Assembly: GCA_015478735.1 (NCBI GenBank)
Contig: JADMKQ010000039.1
Span: forward strand, 6,255-41,081
DNA length: 34,827 nt
Source: Sphingorhabdus sp.
Lineage (GTDB): Bacteria > Pseudomonadota > Alphaproteobacteria > Sphingomonadales > Sphingomonadaceae
Direction of reading: 5' to 3'
The first letter of the stretch is position 1; each line of letters opens with the position of its first letter. The notes beneath the pieces were generated by a model, which searched no databases, was not told the DNA's origin, and saw only the letters and a list, made by a program, of their open reading frames with translations. Below are positions 26,280-34,827 of the stretch, piece after piece. The position numbers and the translations under genes are program-made.

Positions 26280-29200
26280 TTACTCCGCCGCCTGAATCGT
26301 TTCGCTGTCCGATAAAGGATGCGTCAAACGGGTAAGCATTTCTTTTGGACAAACCTGCCAGAAGCGTAACCGCCAGCGGTCCCAGTCGCGCAGAACAGTC
26401 TCGGACCATTTACTGTCGGTGGCCTTGAAATGTGCCTCGATAAGCCGCTTAAGATGCTGTTCCCAATATTCGCTTTCCAGCCGTTGCCAGACAATAGATT
26501 CGGGATTGGCAAGTTTGGCAAAGTCGCGGTTGAGGTCGAGGATGAAGGCCATGCCGCCGGTCATGCCTGCGCCAAAATTATTGCCGACTGCACCCAGAAT
26601 AACCGCGTTGCCGCCGGTCATATATTCACAGCCATTGGCGCCGCAGCCTTCCACCACAACATCCGCGCCGGAATTACGAACGGCAAACCGCTCGCCCGCC
26701 TGACCCGCAGCAAATAACCGGCCTGCTGTCGCGCCATAAAGCACCGTGTTGCCAATGATCGTATTGCTCTTGCTGTCGAGCGGTGAACTGACCATCTGGC
26801 GCACGACGATGGTGCCGCCTGACAGACCCTTACCGACATAATCATTCGCATCACCGAACACTTCCAGCGTGATCCCCTGACATAAAAATGCGCCAAGCGA
26901 TTGCCCCGCGCTGCCGCGCAGACGGACATGGACATGGTCTTCGTTCAATGTGCTCATGCCATATTTGGCGGTGATCTCTGCCGAGAAACGTGTGCCGACC
27001 GCGCGGTGGGTGTTACGCACCGTATAGGTAAGCTGCATTTTCTCGCGCCGCTCAAATACCGGTTTAGCATCGGCAATCATTTGCGCGTCCAGACTATCAG
27101 GCACTTCATTACGGTGCGTTGGCAGATTGAACGTGCGCTCTGCGTCCGGTGCGTCAACTTTGGCGAGGATCGGGTTGAGGTCAAGGTCATCAAGATGCTC
27201 GGCCCCGCGGCTGACCTGGCGTAGCAATTCCGTTCGGCCGATAACTTCTTCCAGAGTACGGAAACCAAGCCGCGCCAGAATCTCGCGCACTTCCTCGGCC
27301 ATATAGGTCATCAGGTTGATAACCTTTTCCGGTGTGCCGGTGAATTTTTCGCGCAGCTTTTCATCTTGCACACACACGCCGACCGGACAGGTATTGCTAT
27401 GGCACTGACGCACCATGATGCAGCCCATGGCGACAAGGCTCAGCGTGCCGAGGCCATATTCTTCCGCGCCCAATATCGCCGCGATGACAATATCACGGCC
27501 GGTTTTCAGACCACCATCGGTGCGGAGCTTTACCCGGTGACGCAGATTGTTCAGCGTCAAAACCTGGTTGGCTTCGGTAAGTCCCATTTCCCATGGTGTG
27601 CCGGCAAATTTGATCGACGTTTGCGGAGACGCGCCTGTCCCGCCGGTATTACCGGAAATCAGGATAACGTCGGCATGGGCCTTGGCAACGCCAGCCGCAA
27701 TCGTGCCGATGCCGGCAGAGGAAACCAGCTTTACGCAGACGCGTGCTTTGGGATTGATCTGTTTCAGATCGTAAATCAGCTGCGCAAGATCTTCGATCGA
27801 ATATATGTCATGATGCGGCGGCGGGCTGATCAAGGTGACACCCGGCGTCGAATGGCGCAGCTTGGCGATAAACTCGGTAACTTTGAAGCCGGGCAACTGT
27901 CCGCCTTCGCCGGGCTTTGCACCTTGCGCGACCTTGATTTCAAGCTCTTCACAAGCGCCCAGATATTCCGCCGTCACACCAAAGCGGCCGGAAGCTACCT
28001 GCTTGATCGGGCTGGATGCGTTATCGCCATTTTCATAAGGCGTATAGCGACGCTTTTCCTCGCCGCCCTCGCCGGAAACGGATTTAGCGCCGATCCGGTT
28101 CATGGCGATGGCCAGTGTTTCATGGGCTTCGGGGCTAAGCGCACCAAGCGACATGCCGGGGGTGTTAAACCGTTTGCGGATTTCTGTAATCGCTTCGACT
28201 TCATCAATCGGAATCGGTTCCGGCGCGTAGTTAAACTCCATCAAATCGCGCAGGTAAACAGGTTCCAGCTCGCGGACACCTTGTGAAAATTGCAGGTAAG
28301 AGGAATAGCTGTCATGTGCGACTGCGCTTTGCAGCAAATGCATCAGATGCGCGCTGTAAGCATGGGTTTCGCCGCCGTCGCGCTGCTTATAAAAACCGCC
28401 GACGGGCAAACGGACTACTGCCGCATCAAATGCCGCTCCGTGTTTCTCCTGGGCATTGATGAACAAGGACGCATAGCCTTCGCCGGAAATTTTCGTCGGC
28501 ATTCCGGGGAACAGGTCGTTGCACAACGCGCGCGACAGGCCCACGGCCTCGAAATTATAACCGCCGCGATAGCTCGAAATCACGGCAATGCCCATTTTGG
28601 ACATGATTTTCAGCAGTCCCTCATCCACGGCCTTTTTGTGACGGGCGATACATTCATCGAGTGACAGACCGTCGAAAAGCCCGCGGGCATGGCGGTCCAC
28701 AATCGCGGCTTCGGACAGGTAAGCGTTCACTGTCGTCGCGCCCACACCGATCAGCACAGCATAGCAATGGGTGTCCAGACATTCGGCTGCACGGACGTTG
28801 ACCGACGCATAAGAACGCAGCCCCTTGCGGACCAGATGCGTATGTACGGCAGCAGTGGCGATGACCATGGAAATGGACATATAGTCTTCGTCAATATTCT
28901 CGTCAGACAGGAATATTTCGGTCTTGCCCTGACGCACGGCCTGTTCTGCTTCATCGCGGATCCGGGCAATCGCATCGCGCAAGGTAATGGCCCCGCCCGT
29001 GGTCGACATGGTGCAATCAATCGTGGCAACCGCATCGCCAAATCCGGCCTTTAACCGCTCCCAGTCGCCGCAGCTTAAAACAGGGCTGTCGAGCACCAGA
29101 ACATTCTCGTTCTGGCTGTCTTTTTCCAAAATATTCGCAAGGTTGGAAAAACGTGTCCGCAGGCTCATCACGTGCCGCTCACGCAGGCTGTCGATCGGCG

Positions 29201-30806
29201 GGTTGGTGACTTGGCTAAAATTCTGGCGGAAAAAATGGCTGACTTGCCGGGGTTTCAGGCTGATGACAGCCAGAGGAGTATCATCGCCCATGGAGCCGAC
29301 CGCCTCTTTCGCGTCCTCAACCATAGGGGCGAGGATCATCTCCATGTCCTCCAATGTGTGACCGGCAGCGGCCTGGCGGCGGATCAATTCTTCCTTGGAA
29401 AAGTTCATGCCCGATTCCGCCGGAGCGGGGGGCAGATCATCTATCGTCCGGAAACCTTTGACGAGATCGGCATAGGGTTCTTCCGAAGCTATCCGGTCCT
29501 TGATTTCCTTATCGGCAAAAACCACGCCTTCCTGAAGATCAACGGCAATCATCTGTCCGGGGCCAAGGCGCCCTTTTTCGGTAATCTGGCTTTCGGGAAC
29601 GACAACCATGCCGGTTTCCGAACCGATGATCAGCAAGTTGTCCGACGTTTTGCTATAGCGCAGCGGACGCAAAGCATTGCGGTCCACTCCGGCAACGGCC
29701 CAGCGACCATCGGTCATGGCAAGTGCAGCGGGGCCATCCCAAGGTTCCATCACGCTGGCCAGATATTCATACATGGCCCGGTGCGAAGGATCGAGGTCCG
29801 TGCCATTCTGCCATGCTTCCGGCACCAGCATCAGTTTTGCAGTCGGTGCATCGCGGCCAGAGCGGCAGATGGTTTCAAACACGGCATCCAGCGCAGCCGT
29901 ATCCGAAGCGCCAGCGGGAATCACGGGTTTGATATCTTCCGAATGATCACCAAACGCGAGGCTTGCCATCTTGATCTCGTGGCTTTTCATCCAGTTGGTG
30001 TTGCCGCGTATCGTGTTCACTTCGCCGTTATGCGCAAGGGTCCGGAACGGCTGTGCCAGCCACCATTGCGGGAAGGTGTTGGTGGAATAACGCTGGTGGA
30101 AAATCGCGACCCGGCTCTCAAACCGCTCGTCGAGCAGATCAGGGTAAAAGACGGACAGGGATTCGGCAAGGAACAGGCCCTTGTAAATGATGGAACGGCA
30201 AGACAAGCTGCAAATATAGAAATCCTGTATCTGCGCCGCGACAGCCTTTTTCTCGATACGGCGGCGAATGAGGTAGAGGTTTTTTTCAAACTCCTCGACA
30301 CTCTGCCGATCCGGCATCGGCCCTGCGATCATGATCTGTTCGATTTCGGGCCGGGTATTTTGTGCCTTTTCACCAATAACCGACACATCCACAGGCACTT
30401 GCCGCCAGCCATAAATGGTATAACCGGCTTCGATAATCTCAGCCTCGACAATGGTGCGACAAGTCTCCTGAGCGCTCAAATCCGTGCGCGGCAGGAATAT
30501 CATCCCCACGGCCAGCCGGTTGGGTCTGACCTTGTGCCCGCTATCGGCAACCGCATCATCAAAGAAGCGGGCAGGTAAATCAACATGTATGCCTGCACCG
30601 TCTCCAGTCATTCCATCCGCATCAACCGCGCCGCGATGCCAAACTGCTTTCAACGCATCAATTGCGGATGATACCACCCGTCTTGACGGCTTTCCATCAG
30701 TTGCCGCAACCAGACCGACACCGCAGGCATCAGATTCAAATTCAGGTCGATACATACCGGTATCAGCAAGCCGCTTATGTTCCGGTGTGGGATAATAATG
30801 GGTCAT
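26280..30806 (-). CDS. gltB: Glutamate synthase, large subunit
   Basis: 1508 aa; ESDACGVGLVAATDGKPSR (GATase-II Cys), LAHNGEVNTIRGN, PGEGGQLPGFKVTEFIAKLRHSTPGVTLISPPPHHDIYSIEDLAQLIYDLK, C-terminal GXGXG repeats. Confidence 0.99.
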   Translation of the reverse strand: MTHYYPTPEHKRLADTGMYRPEFESDACGVGLVAATDGKPSRRVVSSAIDALKAVWHRGAVDADGMTGDGAGIHVDLPARFFDDAVADSGHKVRPNRLAVGMIFLPRTDLSAQETCRTIVEAEIIEAGYTIYGWRQVPVDVSVIGEKAQNTRPEIEQIMIAGPMPDRQSVEEFEKNLYLIRRRIEKKAVAAQIQDFYICSLSCRSIIYKGLFLAESLSVFYPDLLDERFESRVAIFHQRYSTNTFPQWWLAQPFRTLAHNGEVNTIRGNTNWMKSHEIKMASLAFGDHSEDIKPVIPAGASDTAALDAVFETICRSGRDAPTAKLMLVPEAWQNGTDLDPSHRAMYEYLASVMEPWDGPAALAMTDGRWAVAGVDRNALRPLRYSKTSDNLLIIGSETGMVVVPESQITEKGRLGPGQMIAVDLQEGVVFADKEIKDRIASEEPYADLVKGFRTIDDLPPAPAESGMNFSKEELIRRQAAAGHTLEDMEMILAPMVEDAKEAVGSMGDDTPLAVISLKPRQVSHFFRQNFSQVTNPPIDSLRERHVMSLRTRFSNLANILEKDSQNENVLVLDSPVLSCGDWERLKAGFGDAVATIDCTMSTTGGAITLRDAIARIRDEAEQAVRQGKTEIFLSDENIDEDYMSISMVIATAAVHTHLVRKGLRSYASVNVRAAECLDTHCYAVLIGVGATTVNAYLSEAAIVDRHARGLFDGLSLDECIARHKKAVDEGLLKIMSKMGIAVISSYRGGYNFEAVGLSRALCNDLFPGMPTKISGEGYASLFINAQEKHGAAFDAAVVRLPVGGFYKQRDGGETHAYSAHLMHLLQSAVAHDSYSSYLQFSQGVRELEPVYLRDLMEFNYAPEPIPIDEVEAITEIRKRFNTPGMSLGALSPEAHETLAIAMNRIGAKSVSGEGGEEKRRYTPYENGDNASSPIKQVASGRFGVTAEYLGACEELEIKVAQGAKPGEGGQLPGFKVTEFIAKLRHSTPGVTLISPPPHHDIYSIEDLAQLIYDLKQINPKARVCVKLVSSAGIGTIAAGVAKAHADVILISGNTGGTGASPQTSIKFAGTPWEMGLTEANQVLTLNNLRHRVKLRTDGGLKTGRDIVIAAILGAEEYGLGTLSLVAMGCIMVRQCHSNTCPVGVCVQDEKLREKFTGTPEKVINLMTYMAEEVREILARLGFRTLEEVIGRTELLRQVSRGAEHLDDLDLNPILAKVDAPDAERTFNLPTHRNEVPDSLDAQMIADAKPVFERREKMQLTYTVRNTHRAVGTRFSAEITAKYGMSTLNEDHVHVRLRGSAGQSLGAFLCQGITLEVFGDANDYVGKGLSGGTIVVRQMVSSPLDSKSNTIIGNTVLYGATAGRLFAAGQAGERFAVRNSGADVVVEGCGANGCEYMTGGNAVILGAVGNNFGAGMTGGMAFILDLNRDFAKLANPESIVWQRLESEYWEQHLKRLIEAHFKATDSKWSETVLRDWDRWRLRFWQVCPKEMLTRLTHPLSDSETIQAAE

Positions 30807-30875
30807 TATATTTTCATTTCAATCAATGGAGTCTTCGTCATTCGCAGTTTTCACATTGTGATGTGCAGCGTCTAT

Positions 30876-32339
30876 TCAGGCCGCTTGCTTTTCCGCATTG
30901 GCTTTTTCGCGCAAAAATTTATGCATATGCTCAGTCACATCCCGCCCGTCCCGAATCCCCCAAACAACCAGGCTTGCCCCGCGAACAATATCACCGGCAG
31001 CAAAAACACCGTCGAGATTGGTCATCATAGATTTATGATCGACCCTCAACGTGCCCCAGCGTGTGACGCTGAGATCGGGACAATCGAACAGGGTCGGGAG
31101 TTCTTCTGCATCAAAGCCCAACGCCTTGATGACGAGATCGGCTTCTAGCGTAAATTCGCTATCGGGCTGAACCTCTGGCGAGCGCCTTCCACTTGCATCG
31201 GCCGCACCAAGACGCATTTTCGTAGCTTTAACTGCAGTGACATGATCTGTGCCCTCCACTGCTTTAGGGGCTGACAGCCAGACGAATTCAACGCCTTCCT
31301 CCTCGGCATTTTTAACTTCGTTCTGAGAGCCGGGCATATTGTCGCGGTCGCGGCGGTAGAGGCATTTTACCGATTTAGCACCCTGACGGATCGAAGTCCT
31401 GACACAGTCCATGGCAGTGTCTCCGCCGCCGATGACAACGACATTTTTGTCTTTTGCGTTAAAGCGACCATTGTCGAAATCTGGCACGTCATCGCCAAAG
31501 CTCTTGCGATTGGACGCGGTAAGGAATGCGAGTGCTTCCTCCACACCCGGAGCCCCCACACCAGGCATCATTATTTCACGAGCTTTATAAACACCTGTCG
31601 CGATCAGGATTGCATCATGTTTGCCCCGCAAGTCATCAAGTGTCGCGTCTTTGCCAACCTCAAAATTCTCATGGAAATTGATCCCGCCATCTTTCAGCCG
31701 CTGGACCCGTCGCATAATAATGTCTTTTTCCAGTTTAAAACCTGGGATACCATAGGTCAGCAAGCCACCTGCACGGTCATGGCGATCATAAATATGCACG
31801 TCATAGCCAGCCGCGCGCAAATATTCGCCAGCCGTCAGACCTGCAGGCCCAGCCCCGATAATGCCAACTGATTGGCCGCGAGGTTTTCCAGGTACCAAGG
31901 GTTCGACCCAACCTTCATCCCAAGCTGTATCGGTAATATATTTTTCTACCGCCCCAATGGTAACTGCGCCATGGCCGGAAAATTCGATAACGCAATTACC
32001 TTCGCACAATCGATCCTGTGGGCAGATGCGTCCGCAAATCTCTGGCATCGTGGAAGTGAGGTTCGACATTTCATAGGCTTCCCTGACCCTTCCTTCCGCA
32101 GTTAGCCGAAGCCAGTCCGGGATATGATTGTGCAGAGGACAGTGGACGGAGCAATAAGGCACTCCGCATTGTGAGCAACGAGAAGCCTGCTCAGCCGCTT
32201 TTGCTGGATCATAACGATCAGCAATTTCACGAAAATCTTCGGCGCGTAAAATCGGTTCGCGCTTTTCCGGATAATTTTGTCCGGTACTAACAAATTTCAA
32301 CATATCTAGTTTATTTGCGACTTTTGCCATGCCCGTCAC
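30876..32339 (-). CDS. gltD: Glutamate synthase, small subunit
   Basis: CSQCGVPYCSVHCPLHNHIPDWL; CGRICPQDRLCEGNCV; GIIGAGPAGLTAGEYLRAAGYDVHIYDRHDRAGGLL; VVVIGGGDTAMDCVR. Start could also be 32330. Confidence 0.97.
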   Translation of the reverse strand: MTGMAKVANKLDMLKFVSTGQNYPEKREPILRAEDFREIADRYDPAKAAEQASRCSQCGVPYCSVHCPLHNHIPDWLRLTAEGRVREAYEMSNLTSTMPEICGRICPQDRLCEGNCVIEFSGHGAVTIGAVEKYITDTAWDEGWVEPLVPGKPRGQSVGIIGAGPAGLTAGEYLRAAGYDVHIYDRHDRAGGLLTYGIPGFKLEKDIIMRRVQRLKDGGINFHENFEVGKDATLDDLRGKHDAILIATGVYKAREIMMPGVGAPGVEEALAFLTASNRKSFGDDVPDFDNGRFNAKDKNVVVIGGGDTAMDCVRTSIRQGAKSVKCLYRRDRDNMPGSQNEVKNAEEEGVEFVWLSAPKAVEGTDHVTAVKATKMRLGAADASGRRSPEVQPDSEFTLEADLVIKALGFDAEELPTLFDCPDLSVTRWGTLRVDHKSMMTNLDGVFAAGDIVRGASLVVWGIRDGRDVTEHMHKFLREKANAEKQAA

Positions 32340-32507
32340 TCATTTCCAGTAGTTTTATTATATTTGGGTCAACTCCAACGGCGACTCTTCAGAATGAACT
32401 AGGTGCGAGTTGATATAGCTTTAATAGAGCAGGTCAGAATCAGAGTCACGCAAAAATTTGGTAAATGGGCAACTTTGCTGTCCTAATTTAGAATTTTCCA
32501 CATCATA

Positions 32508-32541
32508 GGGCTCTAATTGTCTTATGCGGGCTTCTAATTGT
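32508..32541. promoter_or_regulatory. Pair of near-identical direct repeats in the gltD/uppP divergent intergenic region
   Basis: GGGCTCTAATTGT (32508-32520) and GGGCTTCTAATTGT (32528-32541), 20 bp start to start. Confidence 0.35.
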
Positions 32542-32639
32542 ATATCAATCCGGACCTAATCCTACCCTGACAAAAATTAGCGACAAATTCAAATGCCGCT
32601 TCTATACGGATATTTCGTTCAGATTATCGGGATCCTATC

Positions 32640-33434
32640 ATGACATTTATTCAAATGCTGCTCCTCGCCATTGTGCAAGGTGTCACTGAATTTTTGCCAA
32701 TTTCCTCATCCGGCCATTTAATACTGCTTCCTGTTTTTACAGGTTATTCCGATCAGGGACCGATGATCGATATTGCCGTTCATGTGGGGTCACTGCTTGC
32801 CATTATTACTTTCTTCTTCAAAGATGTGATTGCTCTAGGCAAGGGGGGTTTCGCAACCATTGGTATCGGTAAGGCTGACGCGGAACGTCGCCTGTTATGG
32901 TGGATAATTATCGGTACGATTCCTGCGGTAATTGTAGGTCTATTCCTGAAAACAGGAGGATATCTGGATGGGTTTCGCAGCACTACTTTGGTAGGCGTCA
33001 ACCTGATTATATATGGCATATTACTCGGTATTGCAGACCGAGTAGGGCGACAGGTCAAAACTTTTGAAGAGATGACACTTAAAGACGGAATCATCGTCGG
33101 TTTAGCCCAGGCACTTGCACTGATTCCGGGAACCAGCCGTTCGGGCGTGACTATGACGGCAGCACGATTCTTGGGCTATAGCCGTGTTGAATCAGCGCGG
33201 TTTTCGTTTCTTCTATCGATCCCTGCCGTCGCGGGGGCCGGCATATTGATCGTGCCGGATCTAATGGAGGCGAATAGTGAACTGCTCAAAGAAGCCTTCA
33301 TTACAGGCGCTATGACTTTTGTTGCTGCATTACTGACAATGACCTTCCTCATGCAGTTTTTGCGTAAGGCATCTATGATGGTATTTGTGATCTATCGCGT
33401 CGCTCTAGGTGCAGCGCTACTGATCTGGTTTTGA
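32640..33434 (+). CDS. uppP: Undecaprenyl-diphosphate phosphatase
   Basis: QGVTEFLPISSSGHLIL and AQALALIPGTSRSGVTMTAARFLGYSR are BacA/UppP signatures. Confidence 0.98.
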   Translation: MTFIQMLLLAIVQGVTEFLPISSSGHLILLPVFTGYSDQGPMIDIAVHVGSLLAIITFFFKDVIALGKGGFATIGIGKADAERRLLWWIIIGTIPAVIVGLFLKTGGYLDGFRSTTLVGVNLIIYGILLGIADRVGRQVKTFEEMTLKDGIIVGLAQALALIPGTSRSGVTMTAARFLGYSRVESARFSFLLSIPAVAGAGILIVPDLMEANSELLKEAFITGAMTFVAALLTMTFLMQFLRKASMMVFVIYRVALGAALLIWF

Positions 33435-33445
33435 CGCCGAAAGGT

Positions 33446-34393
33446 TTAACCCGCTTTAGCCTGCGTCCCAAAACGGCCATGGATTGTATAAGTTTCCATC
33501 CATCCATGCCCGACAGCGGCCAGCGGTGTGGGTGTTATACCAAAGGCTTCCATTCCCGCTTGGCCTTCGCTTACAACATTGTTCTTTAGCAGCATCCTAT
33601 ATTGATCGGATGTTATGGGAGCGCCGGGTAAAAAGCCTGTAAGTTTTGCAATAATCTTTGCAGCGATCTCGGGAAGTTCAACAAACACCCGGTCCCGGCG
33701 AATTCTTTTAGCAATCTGCCGGTTAAGGTCAGACATGCTAATGACTTCCGGACCACCCAATTCAAAAACCTGACCAGCATATAGTTCCGGATGTTCCAGA
33801 GCTTCGGCAACGACCTGAGCAACATCATCGACAAACACCGGCTGAAGCTTGGTTTCACCGCGAATGATTGGAACAATAGGCAACATCCGGATCATCCCCG
33901 CAAAACGGTTGATAAACTGGTCTTCCCGGCCAAAGACAATAGACGGCCTCAGAATGATCGCCTCTGGAAAAGCGCTCAGCACTGCTTCCTCTGCTTCTGC
34001 TTTGCTCTGCCCATAGCGGGATGGCGATGCAGTATCCGCACCTATAGCTGACATCTGGACCAAGGCGCCGCACCCTGCCTGCGTCGCCGCTTCGGCAATG
34101 TTGCGAGCGCCTGTCACATGCACAGCATCAAAATCACCGTCTAATATGCCCACCAGATTGATGACGGCATCACAGCCATGTACTGCGCGGAGGACGCTAT
34201 CTTTTTTGGTTACATCCGCACTGCAAAGCTGGGTCTGTCCTAGATTGCCTAGCGGTTTGATATAGAATGCATTTTTAGGATCACGTTCAGCCACCCGCAC
34301 GCGTGCGCCGCGCGACAAGAGATGCTGTGATATATAGCGGCCCAAAAATCCACCACCACCAAAAATACAAATCAGTTGCCCGTCGAGCGTCAT
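33446..34393 (-). CDS. NAD(P)-binding SDR protein, complex I NDUFA9-like
   Basis: LICIFGGGGFLGRYISQHLLSRGARVRVAERDP; CDAVINLVGIL; VQMSAIGAD; RPSIVFGREDQFINRFAGMIRMLPIVPIIRGETKLQPVFVDDVAQVV. Confidence 0.9.
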   Translation of the reverse strand: MTLDGQLICIFGGGGFLGRYISQHLLSRGARVRVAERDPKNAFYIKPLGNLGQTQLCSADVTKKDSVLRAVHGCDAVINLVGILDGDFDAVHVTGARNIAEAATQAGCGALVQMSAIGADTASPSRYGQSKAEAEEAVLSAFPEAIILRPSIVFGREDQFINRFAGMIRMLPIVPIIRGETKLQPVFVDDVAQVVAEALEHPELYAGQVFELGGPEVISMSDLNRQIAKRIRRDRVFVELPEIAAKIIAKLTGFLPGAPITSDQYRMLLKNNVVSEGQAGMEAFGITPTPLAAVGHGWMETYTIHGRFGTQAKAG

Positions 34394-34563
34394 AATCCAG
34401 TATCCGTTTCTTGTCGCAAATATCTATATTCTGCGCGCGCTTGTGCCCGACCGGCACGCTTCACGCAATATCCGAATCCAATTAATAGCAAGATCAATTA
34501 TAGTATATTAGAGCGAACAATCTCGCCAAAACAATTTGATTGCAGATAAGCGCAGATGAATCA

Positions 34564-34592
34564 TTGACAATATCATCTTCATAGCGCTAATC
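34564..34592 (+). promoter_or_regulatory. Candidate promoter for tRNA-Leu
   Basis: TTGACA (34564-34569), 17-nt spacer, CTAATC (34587-34592), 31 nt before the tRNA 5' end. Confidence 0.45.
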
Positions 34593-34623
34593 GCCCGCTG
34601 CTACACCGGTAATGTATCGGCGT

Positions 34624-34710
34624 GCCCAGATGGCGGAATTGGTAGACGCGCTAGCTTCAGGTGCTAGTATTCGCAAGGATGTGGAGGTTCGAGTCCTCTT
34701 CTGGGCACCA
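34624..34710 (+). tRNA. tRNA-Leu (CAG anticodon), CCA encoded
   Basis: GCCCAGA...TCTGGGC-A-CCA acceptor stem, CTAGC-TTCAGGT-GCTAG anticodon arm, variable arm, GGTTCGAGTCC T-arm. Confidence 0.96.
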
Positions 34711-34827
34711 TTGGTTTTCTTGAAAATCTCCTGAGATCGCTAAAGTCGTTCATTATGTGTCCCACACGGGTTTACTGAATGGATCAATAATTAGCGACCG
34801 ACACTTTTCGAAGATTCAGATTATCCA

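Noticed and set aside
29172-30578. 468-aa plus-strand ORF opposite gltB (also 27366-28286)
   Set aside because: Antisense shadow ORFs over a strongly recognised GltB; composition biased and no family resemblance.
34624-34827. tRNA-Leu 3' end as the attachment site of an integrated island
   Set aside because: Only 117 nt follow the tRNA in the window; no integrase or second att copy is visible, so it cannot be supported.
1-34827. CRISPR array, prophage, transposase, toxin-antitoxin, defence or secondary-metabolite cluster
   Set aside because: No regularly spaced repeats with unique spacers and no proteins of these families were recognised; the palindromic repeats are dispersed and unevenly spaced.

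Overview
This 34.8 kb window reads as a chromosomal housekeeping segment from an alphaproteobacterium, most likely order Sphingomonadales (inferred from protein signatures and gene neighbourhoods; no database search was possible). Left to right it carries: dapE (3' truncated by the window edge), a GST, then engB/yihA <- yidC <- yidD <- rnpA <- rpmH, a PGPGW-type membrane protein, a comM-like Mg-chelatase ATPase, a bactofilin + LytM/M23 peptidase pair, proA, nadD (interrupted by an in-frame amber codon), rsfS, rlmH, a degenerate EnvC-like LytM protein, a CtpA-type S41 protease, a DsbB-like protein, coq7, an acidic exported conserved hypothetical, a DUF885 protein, two bacterial PH-domain proteins, a nitronate monooxygenase-like protein, lysC, ubiG, a FzlA-like GST, a VOC protein, gltB, gltD, uppP, a complex I NDUFA9-like SDR and a tRNA-Leu(CAG). 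I see no CRISPR array, prophage, transposase, defence island or obvious new multi-gene system. The best leads are the amber codon in nadD (the protein after the stop continues in frame and holds the expected SxTxxR motif), a promoter plus terminator-like hairpin upstream of rpmH, the 95-nt M23/bactofilin overlap, the FzlA-like GST, and several families of palindromic intergenic repeats.
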